A stretch of 64,000 bases of DNA. It comes from JALZKA01 sp963715405 (lineage in GTDB: Bacteria > Actinomycetota > Thermoleophilia > Solirubrobacterales > 70-9). Below, piece by piece: positions 53,574 through 62,524 of the stretch. Location of the stretch: NCBI GenBank assembly GCA_963715405.1, contig OY970239.1, positions 1,984,001-2,048,000 on the forward strand, read 5' to 3'. The translations under genes were made by a program, and so were the position numbers. The notes beneath the pieces are model-generated. The model had not been told where the DNA came from and did no database searches. It was given only the letters and a program-made list of their open reading frames with translations. Each line of letters begins with the position of its first letter. Positions within the stretch are counted from its first letter, which is position 1.

Positions 53574-54707
53574 TCAGAGATTCCCCCGCTTGTCCTGCTC
53601 GCGCTCGATCGCTTCGAAGAGCGCCTTGAAGTTGCCTGCCCCGAAGCCCGTCGCCCCGTGGCGCTCGATGATCTCGAAGAAGACCGTGGGCCTGTCGCCG
53701 ACCGGTTTCGTGAAGACCTGGAGCAGGTAGCCCTCGTCGTCGTGGTCGACCAGGATCCCTTGCTCTCTGAGGTCCGCGAGCCGGGGCGCCACCTCGGGCA
53801 CCCGGTCGGGCACCTCGTCGTAGTAGGAGCCGGGGATCTGAAGAAAGCCGACCCCGCGACGGCGGAGCTCGGCGACCGTGCCGACGATGTCTCGCGTCGC
53901 AACCGCGATGTGCTGGGCGCCCGCGCCCTCGTAGAACTCGAGGTACTCGTCGATCTGGGACTTCTTGAGGCCCTCGGCCGGCTCGTTGATCGGGAACTTG
54001 ATCCGGCCATTCCCGGAGGCGACGACCTTCGACATCAGCGCCGAGTACTCGGTCGAGATCGCCTCGTCGGAGAAGTGGATCATCTCCACCATGCCGAAGA
54101 CACGCTCGTAGAAGTGGACCCACTCCTCCATGTGGCCGAGCTCGACGTTGCCGACGATGTGGTCGATCGCGAGCAGCATGTCGCGCTCGGAATTGCCGGG
54201 GTCGTCCGTCGCCCTAAAACCGGGCCAGAAGACGCCCTCGAAGGAGGAGCGGTCGACGAAGGTGTGGAGCGTGTCGCCGTACGCCGCGATCGTCGCGGTG
54301 CGGACCGTCCCGAACTCGTCCGTAAGGTCCGCGGGATTTGTGATACCCCGAGCGCCGCGGCCGAGCGCTTCCGCGTACGCCTCGTCGATGTCGGGGACGG
54401 ACAGGGCGATCGAGCGGACGCCGTCGCCGTGGCGGGCGTGGTGGCGGGCGATCTCGGAATCCGAGTGAAGCGCGCCGGTCAAGACGATGCGGATGCGGCC
54501 CTGCTCCAGGACATAGGAGGCGCGGTCGCGGATCCCGGTCTCGAGGCCCGCGAAGGCAACCCGGCGGAAGCCGAAGGCGTGCTCGTAGAAGTAGGCAGCC
54601 TGAGCGGCGTTACCCACGTACATCTCGACATGGTCAATGCCGTTGAGCGGCATGAAGTCTTGGAGCGGGGCGCTAGCTTCTAGCCTCGTAGCGGTCTGGG
54701 GCGGCAT
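53574..54707 (-). CDS. hppD: 4-hydroxyphenylpyruvate dioxygenase
   Basis: 377 residues. Two vicinal-oxygen-chelate halves are visible. The iron ligands are in the C-terminal half: IDHIVGNVELGHMEEWVHFY (His), GAGAQHIAVATRDIV (His) and RPTVFFEIIERHG (Glu). The C-terminal helix GAGNFKALFEAIEREQDKRG closes the active site. It converts 4-hydroxyphenylpyruvate to homogentisate. First gene of the minus-strand unit, divergent from an Lrp/AsnC regulator across 90 bp. Confidence 0.96.
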   Translation of the reverse strand: MPPQTATRLEASAPLQDFMPLNGIDHVEMYVGNAAQAAYFYEHAFGFRRVAFAGLETGIRDRASYVLEQGRIRIVLTGALHSDSEIARHHARHGDGVRSIALSVPDIDEAYAEALGRGARGITNPADLTDEFGTVRTATIAAYGDTLHTFVDRSSFEGVFWPGFRATDDPGNSERDMLLAIDHIVGNVELGHMEEWVHFYERVFGMVEMIHFSDEAISTEYSALMSKVVASGNGRIKFPINEPAEGLKKSQIDEYLEFYEGAGAQHIAVATRDIVGTVAELRRRGVGFLQIPGSYYDEVPDRVPEVAPRLADLREQGILVDHDDEGYLLQVFTKPVGDRPTVFFEIIERHGATGFGAGNFKALFEAIEREQDKRGNL

Positions 54708-54797
54708 CCGATCTCCTCAGTGTCGGGTATCTGTTTATGATCCGCTTGTCAGACCCACTTTTCAATAGCGAATCGTTGTGTCTTTAGGTGGCATGAG
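54708..54797. promoter_or_regulatory. Divergent promoter region, hppD / Lrp-type regulator
   Basis: 90 bp, noticeably more AT-rich than its surroundings (for example GTATCTGTTTATGATC and CTTTTCAATAGCGAATCG). It must contain both promoters. I see only a weak dyad CAA-TAGCGAATCG-TTG (near 54762-54777), consistent with but not proof of an AsnC/Lrp site. Confidence 0.4.
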
Positions 54798-55241
54798 TTG
54801 AACCTGGACGAAATAGACCAGCAAATCGTTTCGCTTCTGCGTGAGAACGCCCGGCGCTCCTTCTCCGACATCGGCTCACGCGTCTCGCTGAGCGCGCCTG
54901 CCGTGAAGCGCCGAGTGGACCGGCTGGAGAAGATTGGCGTGATCCGCGGCTACTCGGCCGTGCTCGACCACGTCGCGCTGGGCTGGACGACCCACGCCGT
55001 CGTCTCGCTCTTTTGCGAGGGCCGGATGTCGGCCGCGGAGATACTTGCAGCGGCTGGTCGCCACCCCGAGGTCGCGGCAGCCCATACCGTCGCGGGCGAG
55101 GCGAGCGCAATCCTTCACCTCCACGCCCGCGACACCGAGCACCTCGAGGAGGCGCTCGAGCGGCTCCGCGACGCACCCGGCATCACGCGAACTCAAACGC
55201 AGGTCGTGCTCTCGACGCTCTTCGAGCGGCCGGTGGAGTGA
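54798..55241 (+). CDS. Lrp/AsnC family transcriptional regulator
   Basis: 147 residues from TTG at 54798 (LNLDEIDQQIVSLLRENARR). The N-terminal winged helix contains SFSDIGSRVSLSAPAVKRRV and DRLEKIGVIRGYSAVLD, the family signature. The C-terminal RAM/ACT-like domain (EASAILHLHARDTEHLEEAL) binds amino acids or aromatic intermediates. Placement between hppD and the fumarylacetoacetase-like gene suggests it controls tyrosine catabolism in response to an aromatic ligand. Confidence 0.94.
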   Translation: MNLDEIDQQIVSLLRENARRSFSDIGSRVSLSAPAVKRRVDRLEKIGVIRGYSAVLDHVALGWTTHAVVSLFCEGRMSAAEILAAAGRHPEVAAAHTVAGEASAILHLHARDTEHLEEALERLRDAPGITRTQTQVVLSTLFERPVE

Positions 55242-55273
55242 TCGTTCTCCTCGCGGGTTCGCGCGGTCTCCCG

Positions 55274-56098
55274 CTAAACGATCTGCGAGGCGAGCTCACC
55301 GAGGCCGTCGGCTGAGATCACAACCTGGTCGCCTGGCTCGAGCCAGCGGTCCCCGGCGAGGGACCCAAGCTCGAGCAGGCAGCCGTCGTTAAGCGTGCCG
55401 GAGCCCAGGATGTCTCCCGGCATGAGCCGGGTGTCCTCGGCAGCGTGTGATGCCAGTTCAGGCCATCCCCAATGTTGTTGGGACGCGCTTGTTTGCGAGA
55501 GCTCCTTGCCGTTGACGCTCACTCTCGCCTCCACGGCGAGGCGGTCGTTGACCATCGGGAGTTCGTCAGTCGTGACGAGCCACGGCCCGAGCGACGTGGC
55601 GAAGTCCTTTCCCTTGGCCGGCCCGAGCCCGACCGTCATCTCCTGCGCCTGCACGTCGCGCGCGCTCCAATCGTTCATCAGCGTGAAACCGGCGATGTCT
55701 CCATCGGCTCCGATGACTGCCGCGATCTCCAGCTCGAAGTCGAGCATCCGAGTCGTGCGCGGACGCACGATGCTTGCTCCCGGTCCCTGGATCGAGGCCG
55801 GGTTCGAGAAGTAGAAAACCGGGGCCTCGTACCAGGCGGCCGGAACGTCGGAGCCTCGCCTGCGCCAGCCCGCGGCCACGTGTCCTTCGAACGCAAAGAA
55901 GTCACGGACGCTGGGTGGCCTCGGGACGGGCGCCAGAAGCTGGATGTCCGTAGCCGCCGCGACCTCGCCCGCCTCCTCACGGCCATCGCCTTCGAGCCAG
56001 GCGATCATGCTCGGGGCCTCGAGGACGATGACGCGGTCGCCATGGAGCCGACCTACACGATCGCGGCCGGCCGAGTTCCGGAACGTCACAAGACGCAT
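55274..56098 (-). CDS. Fumarylacetoacetate hydrolase family protein
   Basis: 274 residues. Motifs are VRDFFAFEGHVAAGWRRRG, PVFYFSNPASIQGPGASIV, LDFELEIAAVIG (metal-binding Glu residues), FTLMNDWSARDVQAQEMTVG and KGKDFATSLGPWLVT. This subfamily has an FAH-type C-terminal domain with a short N-terminus. Its location beside hmgA and hppD makes fumarylacetoacetate the probable substrate, the last step of tyrosine degradation. No maleylacetoacetate isomerase gene is seen nearby. Confidence 0.93.
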   Translation of the reverse strand: MRLVTFRNSAGRDRVGRLHGDRVIVLEAPSMIAWLEGDGREEAGEVAAATDIQLLAPVPRPPSVRDFFAFEGHVAAGWRRRGSDVPAAWYEAPVFYFSNPASIQGPGASIVRPRTTRMLDFELEIAAVIGADGDIAGFTLMNDWSARDVQAQEMTVGLGPAKGKDFATSLGPWLVTTDELPMVNDRLAVEARVSVNGKELSQTSASQQHWGWPELASHAAEDTRLMPGDILGSGTLNDGCLLELGSLAGDRWLEPGDQVVISADGLGELASQIV

Positions 56099-56200
56099 CC
56101 GCAGATCCTCTCACGAGGATGAGCCCGAGGAGCACGAACGTGAGGGCACGGGCGACGCTTACGATCACCGATCACCCGGTAGCCGTGGCCTCCTGGAGAC

Positions 56201-57319
56201 CTATTCAGTGAAGCGCTTGAACGCGTCCCAGGCGGGCTTCGGGGCCCGGTTTGCCTTGAAAAGCCCGGTCTGTCTGCAGAAGTCGCAGCGGGTCGGGTCA
56301 TTGCTCGGCTCGCCGTCAACCAGCGAGTACCAGTAGACGCCGCCGAGGTTCCACTTGCGCTTCTGCTGCTGCAGTGAGCTGAACAGCTGCTTGAGCTTCT
56401 TCGCCTGTCCGCTCTCCGAGGTGACCACGGGGTGGTTGTCGCCACCGGTCGACCATCCGGTTTCGGTCACGAAAAGCTCAACCTTCTGGGCGCCGCGGCT
56501 GTCCATTGCCTTGCGGACGGCCTTGATCTGAAACTCCACGTCGCCGACGTTCCCGCCATAGGCGTGGACCGCCGCGGAATCGACCGCCTTCTTGACGCCG
56601 TTCACGTCCAGGACGGCCTTCATGAACTTCGGCGCCTCCGGTCCGTTGTTGCTCGGCGAATAGAAGATCCCGGCCAGCATCACGTTCGCGCCCGGATCGA
56701 CGTCATGGATCGCGTTCTCGGCGAGCTTCACCAGCTCGCCGTAGTCCCTGGCGGAGGGCCGGGGCTCCCAGCTGGCCGGCGAAGAGGGCTCATTCCAGAT
56801 CTGCCACGTGTTTACGGGCTTCGGATCGGCGCCGGGGAAGTCTGTTAGGAACTTGCCGTTCCAATACTCGCCTCCCGGCCCGTAGCGCTCGACGAGGAGC
56901 CGCATGAAGTTCTTGAAGGCGTCACGCTCTCTGCTCGACCCGAGGGGCGGCACGTCTTCGTCGTTGCCGACGACCCACTTGGGGCTGTTGTTGACGAAGG
57001 GAAGCAGCCTGATCCCCTCCGCTGCAGCTCCGCCCATCTCGTCGTCCAGGTTGTTGCCGATCTCGTCGCTGGAGTTCTCCCTCGGCTGGAGGTTCGGCCA
57101 GTTGACTCCGAGCCTGAGGGTCTCCACCTTCGCCCCGCCAAGGCGGTTGAAGTCGGTCTCCGTGAGCTCTCGCTGCGGGACGACGCCGAAGAAGTCATTC
57201 GCCGAAGCCTGCGCCGGAACGATCGCTGGGAGCGCGCCGAGAAGCGCTAAGGTCACGAACAGCCCGCGGAGACGTCCGCGAACCCCTGCCGGTCGCAAAC
57301 TCTTCATCGCTGAGATCAT
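56201..57319 (-). CDS. Secreted glycoside hydrolase (GH39/GH5-like, TIM barrel)
   Basis: 372 residues from ATG at 57319, chosen because AGGAGGAG precedes it by five bases; longer frames lack a site. Signal peptide: LRGLFVTLALLGALPAIVPA. Barrel motifs: VETLRLGVNWPNLQPRENSS, the acid/base NTWQIWNEPSSPASW, AVHAYGGNVGDVEF and the nucleophile ELFVTETGWSTGGDNHP. It probably acts on an exported polysaccharide. Its position beside a GT2 gene and an O-antigen-ligase-like gene supports a role in surface-glycan processing. Confidence 0.88.
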   Translation of the reverse strand: MISAMKSLRPAGVRGRLRGLFVTLALLGALPAIVPAQASANDFFGVVPQRELTETDFNRLGGAKVETLRLGVNWPNLQPRENSSDEIGNNLDDEMGGAAAEGIRLLPFVNNSPKWVVGNDEDVPPLGSSRERDAFKNFMRLLVERYGPGGEYWNGKFLTDFPGADPKPVNTWQIWNEPSSPASWEPRPSARDYGELVKLAENAIHDVDPGANVMLAGIFYSPSNNGPEAPKFMKAVLDVNGVKKAVDSAAVHAYGGNVGDVEFQIKAVRKAMDSRGAQKVELFVTETGWSTGGDNHPVVTSESGQAKKLKQLFSSLQQQKRKWNLGGVYWYSLVDGEPSNDPTRCDFCRQTGLFKANRAPKPAWDAFKRFTE

Positions 57320-57322
57320 AAC

Positions 57323-58301
57323 CACTCCTCCTGAAGAATCCAGCGGCGCGGGTTCGGTCAGCGTCGTCGTCCCAGCGTTCAACGCCGAAAGCCGCATCGG
57401 GCGATGCCTCGAGGCCTTGAACGACCAATCGGTGGCGCCGCAGGAGGTCATCGTCGTGGACGACGGCTCCTCGGACGAAACGGCTCAGCGTGCAGAGCGG
57501 CTCGGTGCGCGTGTGATCCGGCAGCCAAACGCCGGGCCGGCCGCAGCGCGAAACCGGGGAGCCCAAGAGGCTGCCGGCGAGCTCTTGCTCTTCACCGACG
57601 ACGACTGCGCCCCAACGACGACCTGGGTTGAGGACCTCGTGTCGCCGTTCCGGGACCCGGATGTCGTGGGCGCGAAGGGCACCTATCGCACGATCCAGGC
57701 GGCGCCCGTCGCACGGTGGGTTCAGCTCGAGTACGCCGAGAAGTACAGGCGCATGGCTGGGCGTGAGCGGATCGACTTCATCGACACCTACTCAGCGGCG
57801 TATCGCCGTGATTCCTTCCTCGCCGCGGGGGGCTTCGACGAGAGCTTTCCCACTGCCACGGTGGAAGACCAGGAGTTTTCCTTTCGTCTGGCGGCCAAGG
57901 GACTCAAGCTGGTGTTCGCTCCAAGCGCCGTGGTCGCTCATGAGCACCCGACGACGCTCGCGGCTTACTTCCGGCGAAAGTTCCAGATCGGCGTGTGGAA
58001 GCGCAAAGTCCTGGAGCGCTTTCCAAAGAAGGCCCTGAACGACGACCACACTCCGCAGATGCTCAAGATCCAAGTCCTCCTGGCGGGACTGGGCACGGCC
58101 CTGATGCCACGGCTTCCCTTCAGCCCGCGCGCACGAATGGGTGCCGCGGTGACCGGGATCGGCTTCGCGATCTCCTGTCTCCCGACGATGAGGTTCGCGG
58201 CATCGCAGGACCCGCGGCTCGTTCCGGCGGTGCCATTTTTCTCGCTGGTCCGGGCCCTCGCCCTGGGGCTCGGCCTCGTTCGGGGACTGCTGAGAAGCTA
58301 G
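57323..58301 (+). CDS. Glycosyltransferase family 2, start codon not identified
   Basis: About 320 residues. The GT-A core begins SVSVVVPAFNAESRIGRCLE and continues VIVVDDGSSDETAQRAERLG (nucleotide-binding Asp) and LLLFTDDDCAPTTTWVEDL (DxD). FIDTYSAAYRRDSFLAAGGF and ATVEDQEFSFRLAAKG (ED acceptor motif) follow, then a C-terminal hydrophobic segment. No ATG, GTG or TTG occurs in frame near the 5' end (57290-57360); the start given is the in-frame ATC/ATA region. Divergent from the glycoside hydrolase gene. Confidence 0.85.
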
Positions 58302-58819
58302 ACGGCCTCGGTGCCGGCTCGTTCGCGGCGCCGGTAGAGGGCGAGAGAGACCCCGCCGATGGCGATCGCGGCCATCGCGGCGAGCAGGATCGGCATCACT
58401 CCCAGCCCGAGGCTGTCGGTGACGGCGGAGAGCGCGCTCTCGTCGGAAGTCCCGGATCCGTCGTCAGACGGGTTGGCGATGGTCGAGATGGTCGAGCCGG
58501 GGGCTGCTCCGCTGCCGTCTTCTGTGCCGGATGCCTTTCCGTCCTTGCCGGAGCCGTCGTCCGCGGCGTTGGCTGAAACTCCTGCGAGCCCGGTCCCGCC
58601 CCCGCCCCCGGCCCCGGTGTCTGAACCGCTGGTCGGAGAGCCGCCTGAAGACGACTCGCCACCGTCCCCCCCGGGGTTGGGCGGGTTGAAGTTGTATTGA
58701 TCGTCAGCCGGCTCTGCGAGGGCGCTCGGCGCGAGCATGGAAAGCGCAACGACGACCAGTCCTGAAAGGATCGGCGCGCGGCGCACCTTCGGACGCTGCT
58801 TGAATCCCGGCCGGGGCAT
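58298..58819 (-). CDS. Signal-anchored surface protein with Gly/Ser/Asp linker
   Basis: 173 residues: a signal peptide (ILSGLVVVALSMLAPSALAE), about 90 residues of low-complexity Gly/Ser/Asp/Pro sequence (NPGGDGGESSSGGSPTSGSD), one membrane helix (GVMPILLAAMAAIAIGGVSL) and a basic tail (YRRRERAG). The plan matches the C-terminal part of the PKD-like protein at 4762-5755. No sorting motif such as LPxTG is seen. The stop overlaps that of the convergent GT2 gene by 4 bases. Probable wall-spanning linker protein, function unknown. Confidence 0.75.
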   Translation of the reverse strand: MPRPGFKQRPKVRRAPILSGLVVVALSMLAPSALAEPADDQYNFNPPNPGGDGGESSSGGSPTSGSDTGAGGGGGTGLAGVSANAADDGSGKDGKASGTEDGSGAAPGSTISTIANPSDDGSGTSDESALSAVTDSLGLGVMPILLAAMAAIAIGGVSLALYRRRERAGTEAV

Positions 58820-58848
58820 GTAAGCGATCCTAGCTGAACCCTCATGAA

Positions 58849-60762
58849 ATGCAAACGATGAACAAACGCATCCTGATGGTCCTGGGCATCGCCGCGCTTA
58901 CGACGATGCTCGGAATGTTCGACGGGGGCTACGGTCCCAAGGCCACTGCCGTGGCGTCGCTCGTCGTCTGGTGGACCGTGATCGTCGGAGTCGCAGCATC
59001 CCTCTGGCCGCTTCCCCTACTTCGGCGTTCCACGATCTCTGCAGGCATAGCGCTGGCGGGGCTGGCTGCGCTCAGCCTCGTCTCGATGATCTGGGCGCAA
59101 GCCGACAACCATGCGTTTCAGGAAGCCAACAAGCTCGCCGGGTACCTCGGCCTGTTCGTTTTGTGCATCGCCACGACCGAATCGGTCCGTGGCAAGGATG
59201 TGCTTCATGGCATCGCGTTGGGCTTCGTAGCGATCACCGTGATCTCGCTCCTCGCGCGCTTCGAGCCCGATCTGATCGGCGGCGCGGCCGATCAGGCGCT
59301 GAGCGCTTCCACCGACGCTGCTCAAGGTCGCCTTAGCTACCCGATTGGCTATTGGAACGGCTTGGCCGCGTGCTTTGCCATCGCGGCGGTCCTGTTGGCG
59401 TGGATCGGCGGAACCGGGCCCAACCGAGCGATCAGGGCGGCGGCGCCCTCGTGTCTCGCCCTGGTCGGACTGGGCCTTTATCTGGCCGGCTCGCGAGGCG
59501 GGATTCTGGCCACCCTGGTGGGGGTCGCGATCCTCTTGGCACTCAGCTCCGAGCGCTCCCGCATCTTCCTGGCCGCGTTACCGGGAATCGCGGGCGCCGG
59601 CGTGCTGATCTTCCTCGCGACGCGGCGGCCCGAGCTGGTGGACGCCCTGAGCTCAGAGGAGGTGGGGTCGCAGGGGCACGAGATGCTGGCGGCGAGCTTG
59701 GGCGTGGCGGTCGCCGTAGCGATCACGGCGCTGGTGTGCGATTCGCTTTGGTCTCGCATCCGGCTGCCTCGCCGCCCCGTGATCGCTGTGCTGACCGCGC
59801 TCGGCACGGCGGCGGTGGTCGCGTTCGTGGTCTCGGGCCCGGAACAGCATGTGGACAACTTCGTCGAATCCAGCGACGGCTCGGCCCTGGAGGACACCGG
59901 GGCCGCGGGAAACTTCGACAGCTCGAGCGGGAGCGGGCGCTATCAGTATTGGACCGTTGGCCTCGACGCTTTCGCACGCGACCCGCTGCTTGGGGTGGGC
60001 GCCGGAAACTACGACCTGGAGTGGAATGTGCATGGCGATACGGGAGGCGTCGTCATCGACGCGCACTCCCTGTACGTGGAGACGCTGGCAGAGCTAGGGC
60101 TGGCGGGAACCGCTCTCGTCCTCCTGTTCCTCGGCGCGGTCGTGTGGGCGGCATGGCGGCCAGGAGGCGCCCGGCTGGACGGAGGCTTGGCCGCGGCAGC
60201 AGCCGTTGTTGCGGCGGGGGCAGTCTCGGCTGCGCTCGACTGGACTTACGAGATCCCAGCCGCGTTTGCACCCGTAGTGATCTCGGCTGCGCTTGTCGTG
60301 CGCGCCGCCACGACACCCGGCGCTCAGGCACGAGGCGGGCTCTCAGGCAAGCGGCCGTCGTTCGGACTCGGCATCATGACGCTCCTCGCCGCCTGGGGTG
60401 CGATCTGGGTCGCAGGGATGGTCTTGGTGGGAGAGGTACAGCTCGAGGCAAGCCAAGCGGCTGTGGAGCGCGAGGAGCTGGACGACGCCGCGGAGCATGC
60501 CCTTTATGCGACCGAGATCCAGCCGTGGTCGGAAGATGCCTTCATCCAGCTCGCGCAGGTGGAGCTCTTGAGAGGCAACGTCGCGGCCGCCGTAAGCGCA
60601 GCTGAGAATGCGGTTGACCGCAACGGCGACAACTGGCGGACCTGGTTCGTATTGGCACAGGTGCGGGTCGGCGCCGGGGACACCGTGGGCGCTCGCGAAG
60701 CGTTTGCCGAGGCACGCGACTTAAGCCCCCAGGCAATTCCGGTGGACGCTCTCTCGCTTTAG
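58849..60762 (+). CDS. O-antigen ligase/Wzy-like polytopic membrane protein with TPR-like C-terminus
   Basis: 637 residues; the Met at codon 4 is an alternative start. About twelve helices, with the ligase-family loop RYQYWTVGLDAFARDPLLGV followed by GAGNYDLEWNVHGDTGGVVI and DAHSLYVETLAELGLAG, the diagnostic GxGxGNY and H-S-x-Y motifs. The last ~110 residues are soluble helical repeats (ALYATEIQPWSEDAFIQLAQ; NWRTWFVLAQVRVGAGDTVG) of TPR type. It probably polymerises or transfers glycan repeat units on the outer face of the membrane. Confidence 0.92.
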   Translation: MQTMNKRILMVLGIAALTTMLGMFDGGYGPKATAVASLVVWWTVIVGVAASLWPLPLLRRSTISAGIALAGLAALSLVSMIWAQADNHAFQEANKLAGYLGLFVLCIATTESVRGKDVLHGIALGFVAITVISLLARFEPDLIGGAADQALSASTDAAQGRLSYPIGYWNGLAACFAIAAVLLAWIGGTGPNRAIRAAAPSCLALVGLGLYLAGSRGGILATLVGVAILLALSSERSRIFLAALPGIAGAGVLIFLATRRPELVDALSSEEVGSQGHEMLAASLGVAVAVAITALVCDSLWSRIRLPRRPVIAVLTALGTAAVVAFVVSGPEQHVDNFVESSDGSALEDTGAAGNFDSSSGSGRYQYWTVGLDAFARDPLLGVGAGNYDLEWNVHGDTGGVVIDAHSLYVETLAELGLAGTALVLLFLGAVVWAAWRPGGARLDGGLAAAAAVVAAGAVSAALDWTYEIPAAFAPVVISAALVVRAATTPGAQARGGLSGKRPSFGLGIMTLLAAWGAIWVAGMVLVGEVQLEASQAAVEREELDDAAEHALYATEIQPWSEDAFIQLAQVELLRGNVAAAVSAAENAVDRNGDNWRTWFVLAQVRVGAGDTVGAREAFAEARDLSPQAIPVDALSL

Positions 60763-60792
60763 GGAAGGCGGGCACCATCTAGGCTGGCTGGG

Positions 60793-62524
60793 GTGAGCGC
60801 TTCTTCACCTCAGCCCGCGGAAACGCCTCGCGGTATCTGCGTAATCGGGATGGGCCGCAGCGGCACATCGGTGCTGGCGAACCTCATCTCAGAGCTCGGC
60901 ATCGCGCTTGGGCCGACGGAGCAGCTCTTGGGACCGGCCCCGCGTGGTGAGAATCCGCGCGGCTACTGGGAGCAGCGCGAAATTGTCAACCTGAACGACG
61001 CGCTCCTCGCCCACCTCGGCGGAGGCTGGTACGACATCGTCGACCTCCCGGCCGAATGGGAGCTCGACCCGGAGCTCGACGAGCTCTACTCCCGCGCGAG
61101 AGCACTCATCTCAGAGCTCTTCGGGGACGAGGGAAGGTGGGCATTCAAGGACCCTCGGGCAAGCCTCACGCTGCCGTTCTGGCGCCGGGCAGCGGGACCC
61201 GCTGGTCAGCGTCATCTGCATCCGCGATCCCGCCGCGGTCGCAAGCTCGCTGGAGAAGCGCGACGCCCTTGCCCATCCGCGCTGGCGCTCGTCCGCGGTC
61301 TGGCTGGCCTACACCTCGTACGCGCTCGAGCACACTCGCGACCACCCACGAGAGATCGTTCATTACGAAGATGTGATGCGCGACCCCGTTTCTCAGCTCG
61401 AGCGGGTGGGCCGGCTCCTCGGCGTTGAAGTGGAGGCTGACGCTCTGAAGGCAGCGATCGACAGGGCGGTCGAAGCATCGCTTTGGCACCACACGGAGGC
61501 CGTTGAACCCTCCGACCCCTTCCTTCTCCCAGAGGCCATCGAACTTCATCGCCTTTTGAAATCTCATCGGGAGGGTCCCGATCTTGAGACGAGGGCTAAA
61601 GAGCTCAGGCGGTCGGGCCTCGCGCGCATTGGGCCCGTAGCCGAAAACGCTTTGCCGGCTCTTCGAGGGACTCATGACGCCGTAGCCACCGAGAGTGAGC
61701 GGTTCGACCCGGATTCGATGTCCGGCACGATCGAAGCAGAGCACGTCCTCCGGTATCTCCTCGCCGCGCAACTTGCTTCCGGCCGGGTGGTTTTGGACGC
61801 CGGTTGCGGCTATGGCTACGGCACCGCGATCCTGGCCGGAGCCGGGGCAAGCCGGGCGATCGGCATCGATATCTCGGAAGAGGCGATCGAAGCGGCGCGC
61901 GCTCACGGGGATGCCCAGTTCGAGACCGGGGACGTCGCGTCGCTTCCCTTCGACGACGACTCGTTCGATCTTGTCACCTGCTTCGAAGCGATCGAGCACC
62001 TGGTTCGCCGGGATGAGGCTCTGGACGAGTTGGCCCGGGTCCTGCGGCCGTCAGGCGTGCTGCTGATCTCGACCCCGAACCGGCTTCGCTATGACGAGGG
62101 CAACCCCCACCACGTCTATGAGTACGAGCCCGACGAGTTCAGGCTGGCCCTTGAGACGCGATTTGAGAACGTGCGCCTGCTTCGCCAGTACACGCTGACC
62201 GCCAGCGTCGCTATCTCAGATGAACGGCGGGCCGAGACAGCGCTCGAGGTCCCCGGCGGCTGGTCTGGCCGGGTTGAGCCGGGCCGGGAGATCTACACAC
62301 TTGCCTTGGCGTCGAACTCCGCGCTACCCGCGTTACCCGCGACGGCGACCGTGGTCCCACCCGACGATCCGGACTCGCCGGAGAACCAGGCTGCCGAGGC
62401 AGTCGAGCGAAACGCCTCTCTCCAGCGCAGGAACTCCGAGCTTCAGCGACGAAACCGGGAGCTCCATGAGAAGAACCAAGAGCAACGAGCCCGCCTCATC
62501 CGGGCCGAAAGCGGGTCCGCCTAA
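60793..62524 (+). pseudogene. Sulfotransferase-methyltransferase fusion, one frameshift
   Basis: GTG at 60793. The sulfotransferase part starts with the PAPS loop ICVIGMGRSGTSVLANLISE and ENPRGYWEQREIVNLND, then breaks near 61195-61200. The next frame continues DPLVSVICIRDPAAVASSLE and EIVHYEDVMRDPVSQLE (3'-phosphate-binding region). From about nt 61740 a class I SAM methyltransferase follows: VVLDAGCGYGYGTAILAGAG, DLVTCFEAIEHLVRRDEALD and VLRPSGVLLISTPNRLRY. A C-terminal coiled coil ends the protein. About 577 residues if joined. It may decorate surface glycan. Confidence 0.85.

Noticed and set aside
56188..56201. GCCTCCTGGAGACC, a possible third copy of the structured element
   Set aside because: Only one half-arm matches. 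No complementary arm or conserved core is nearby.
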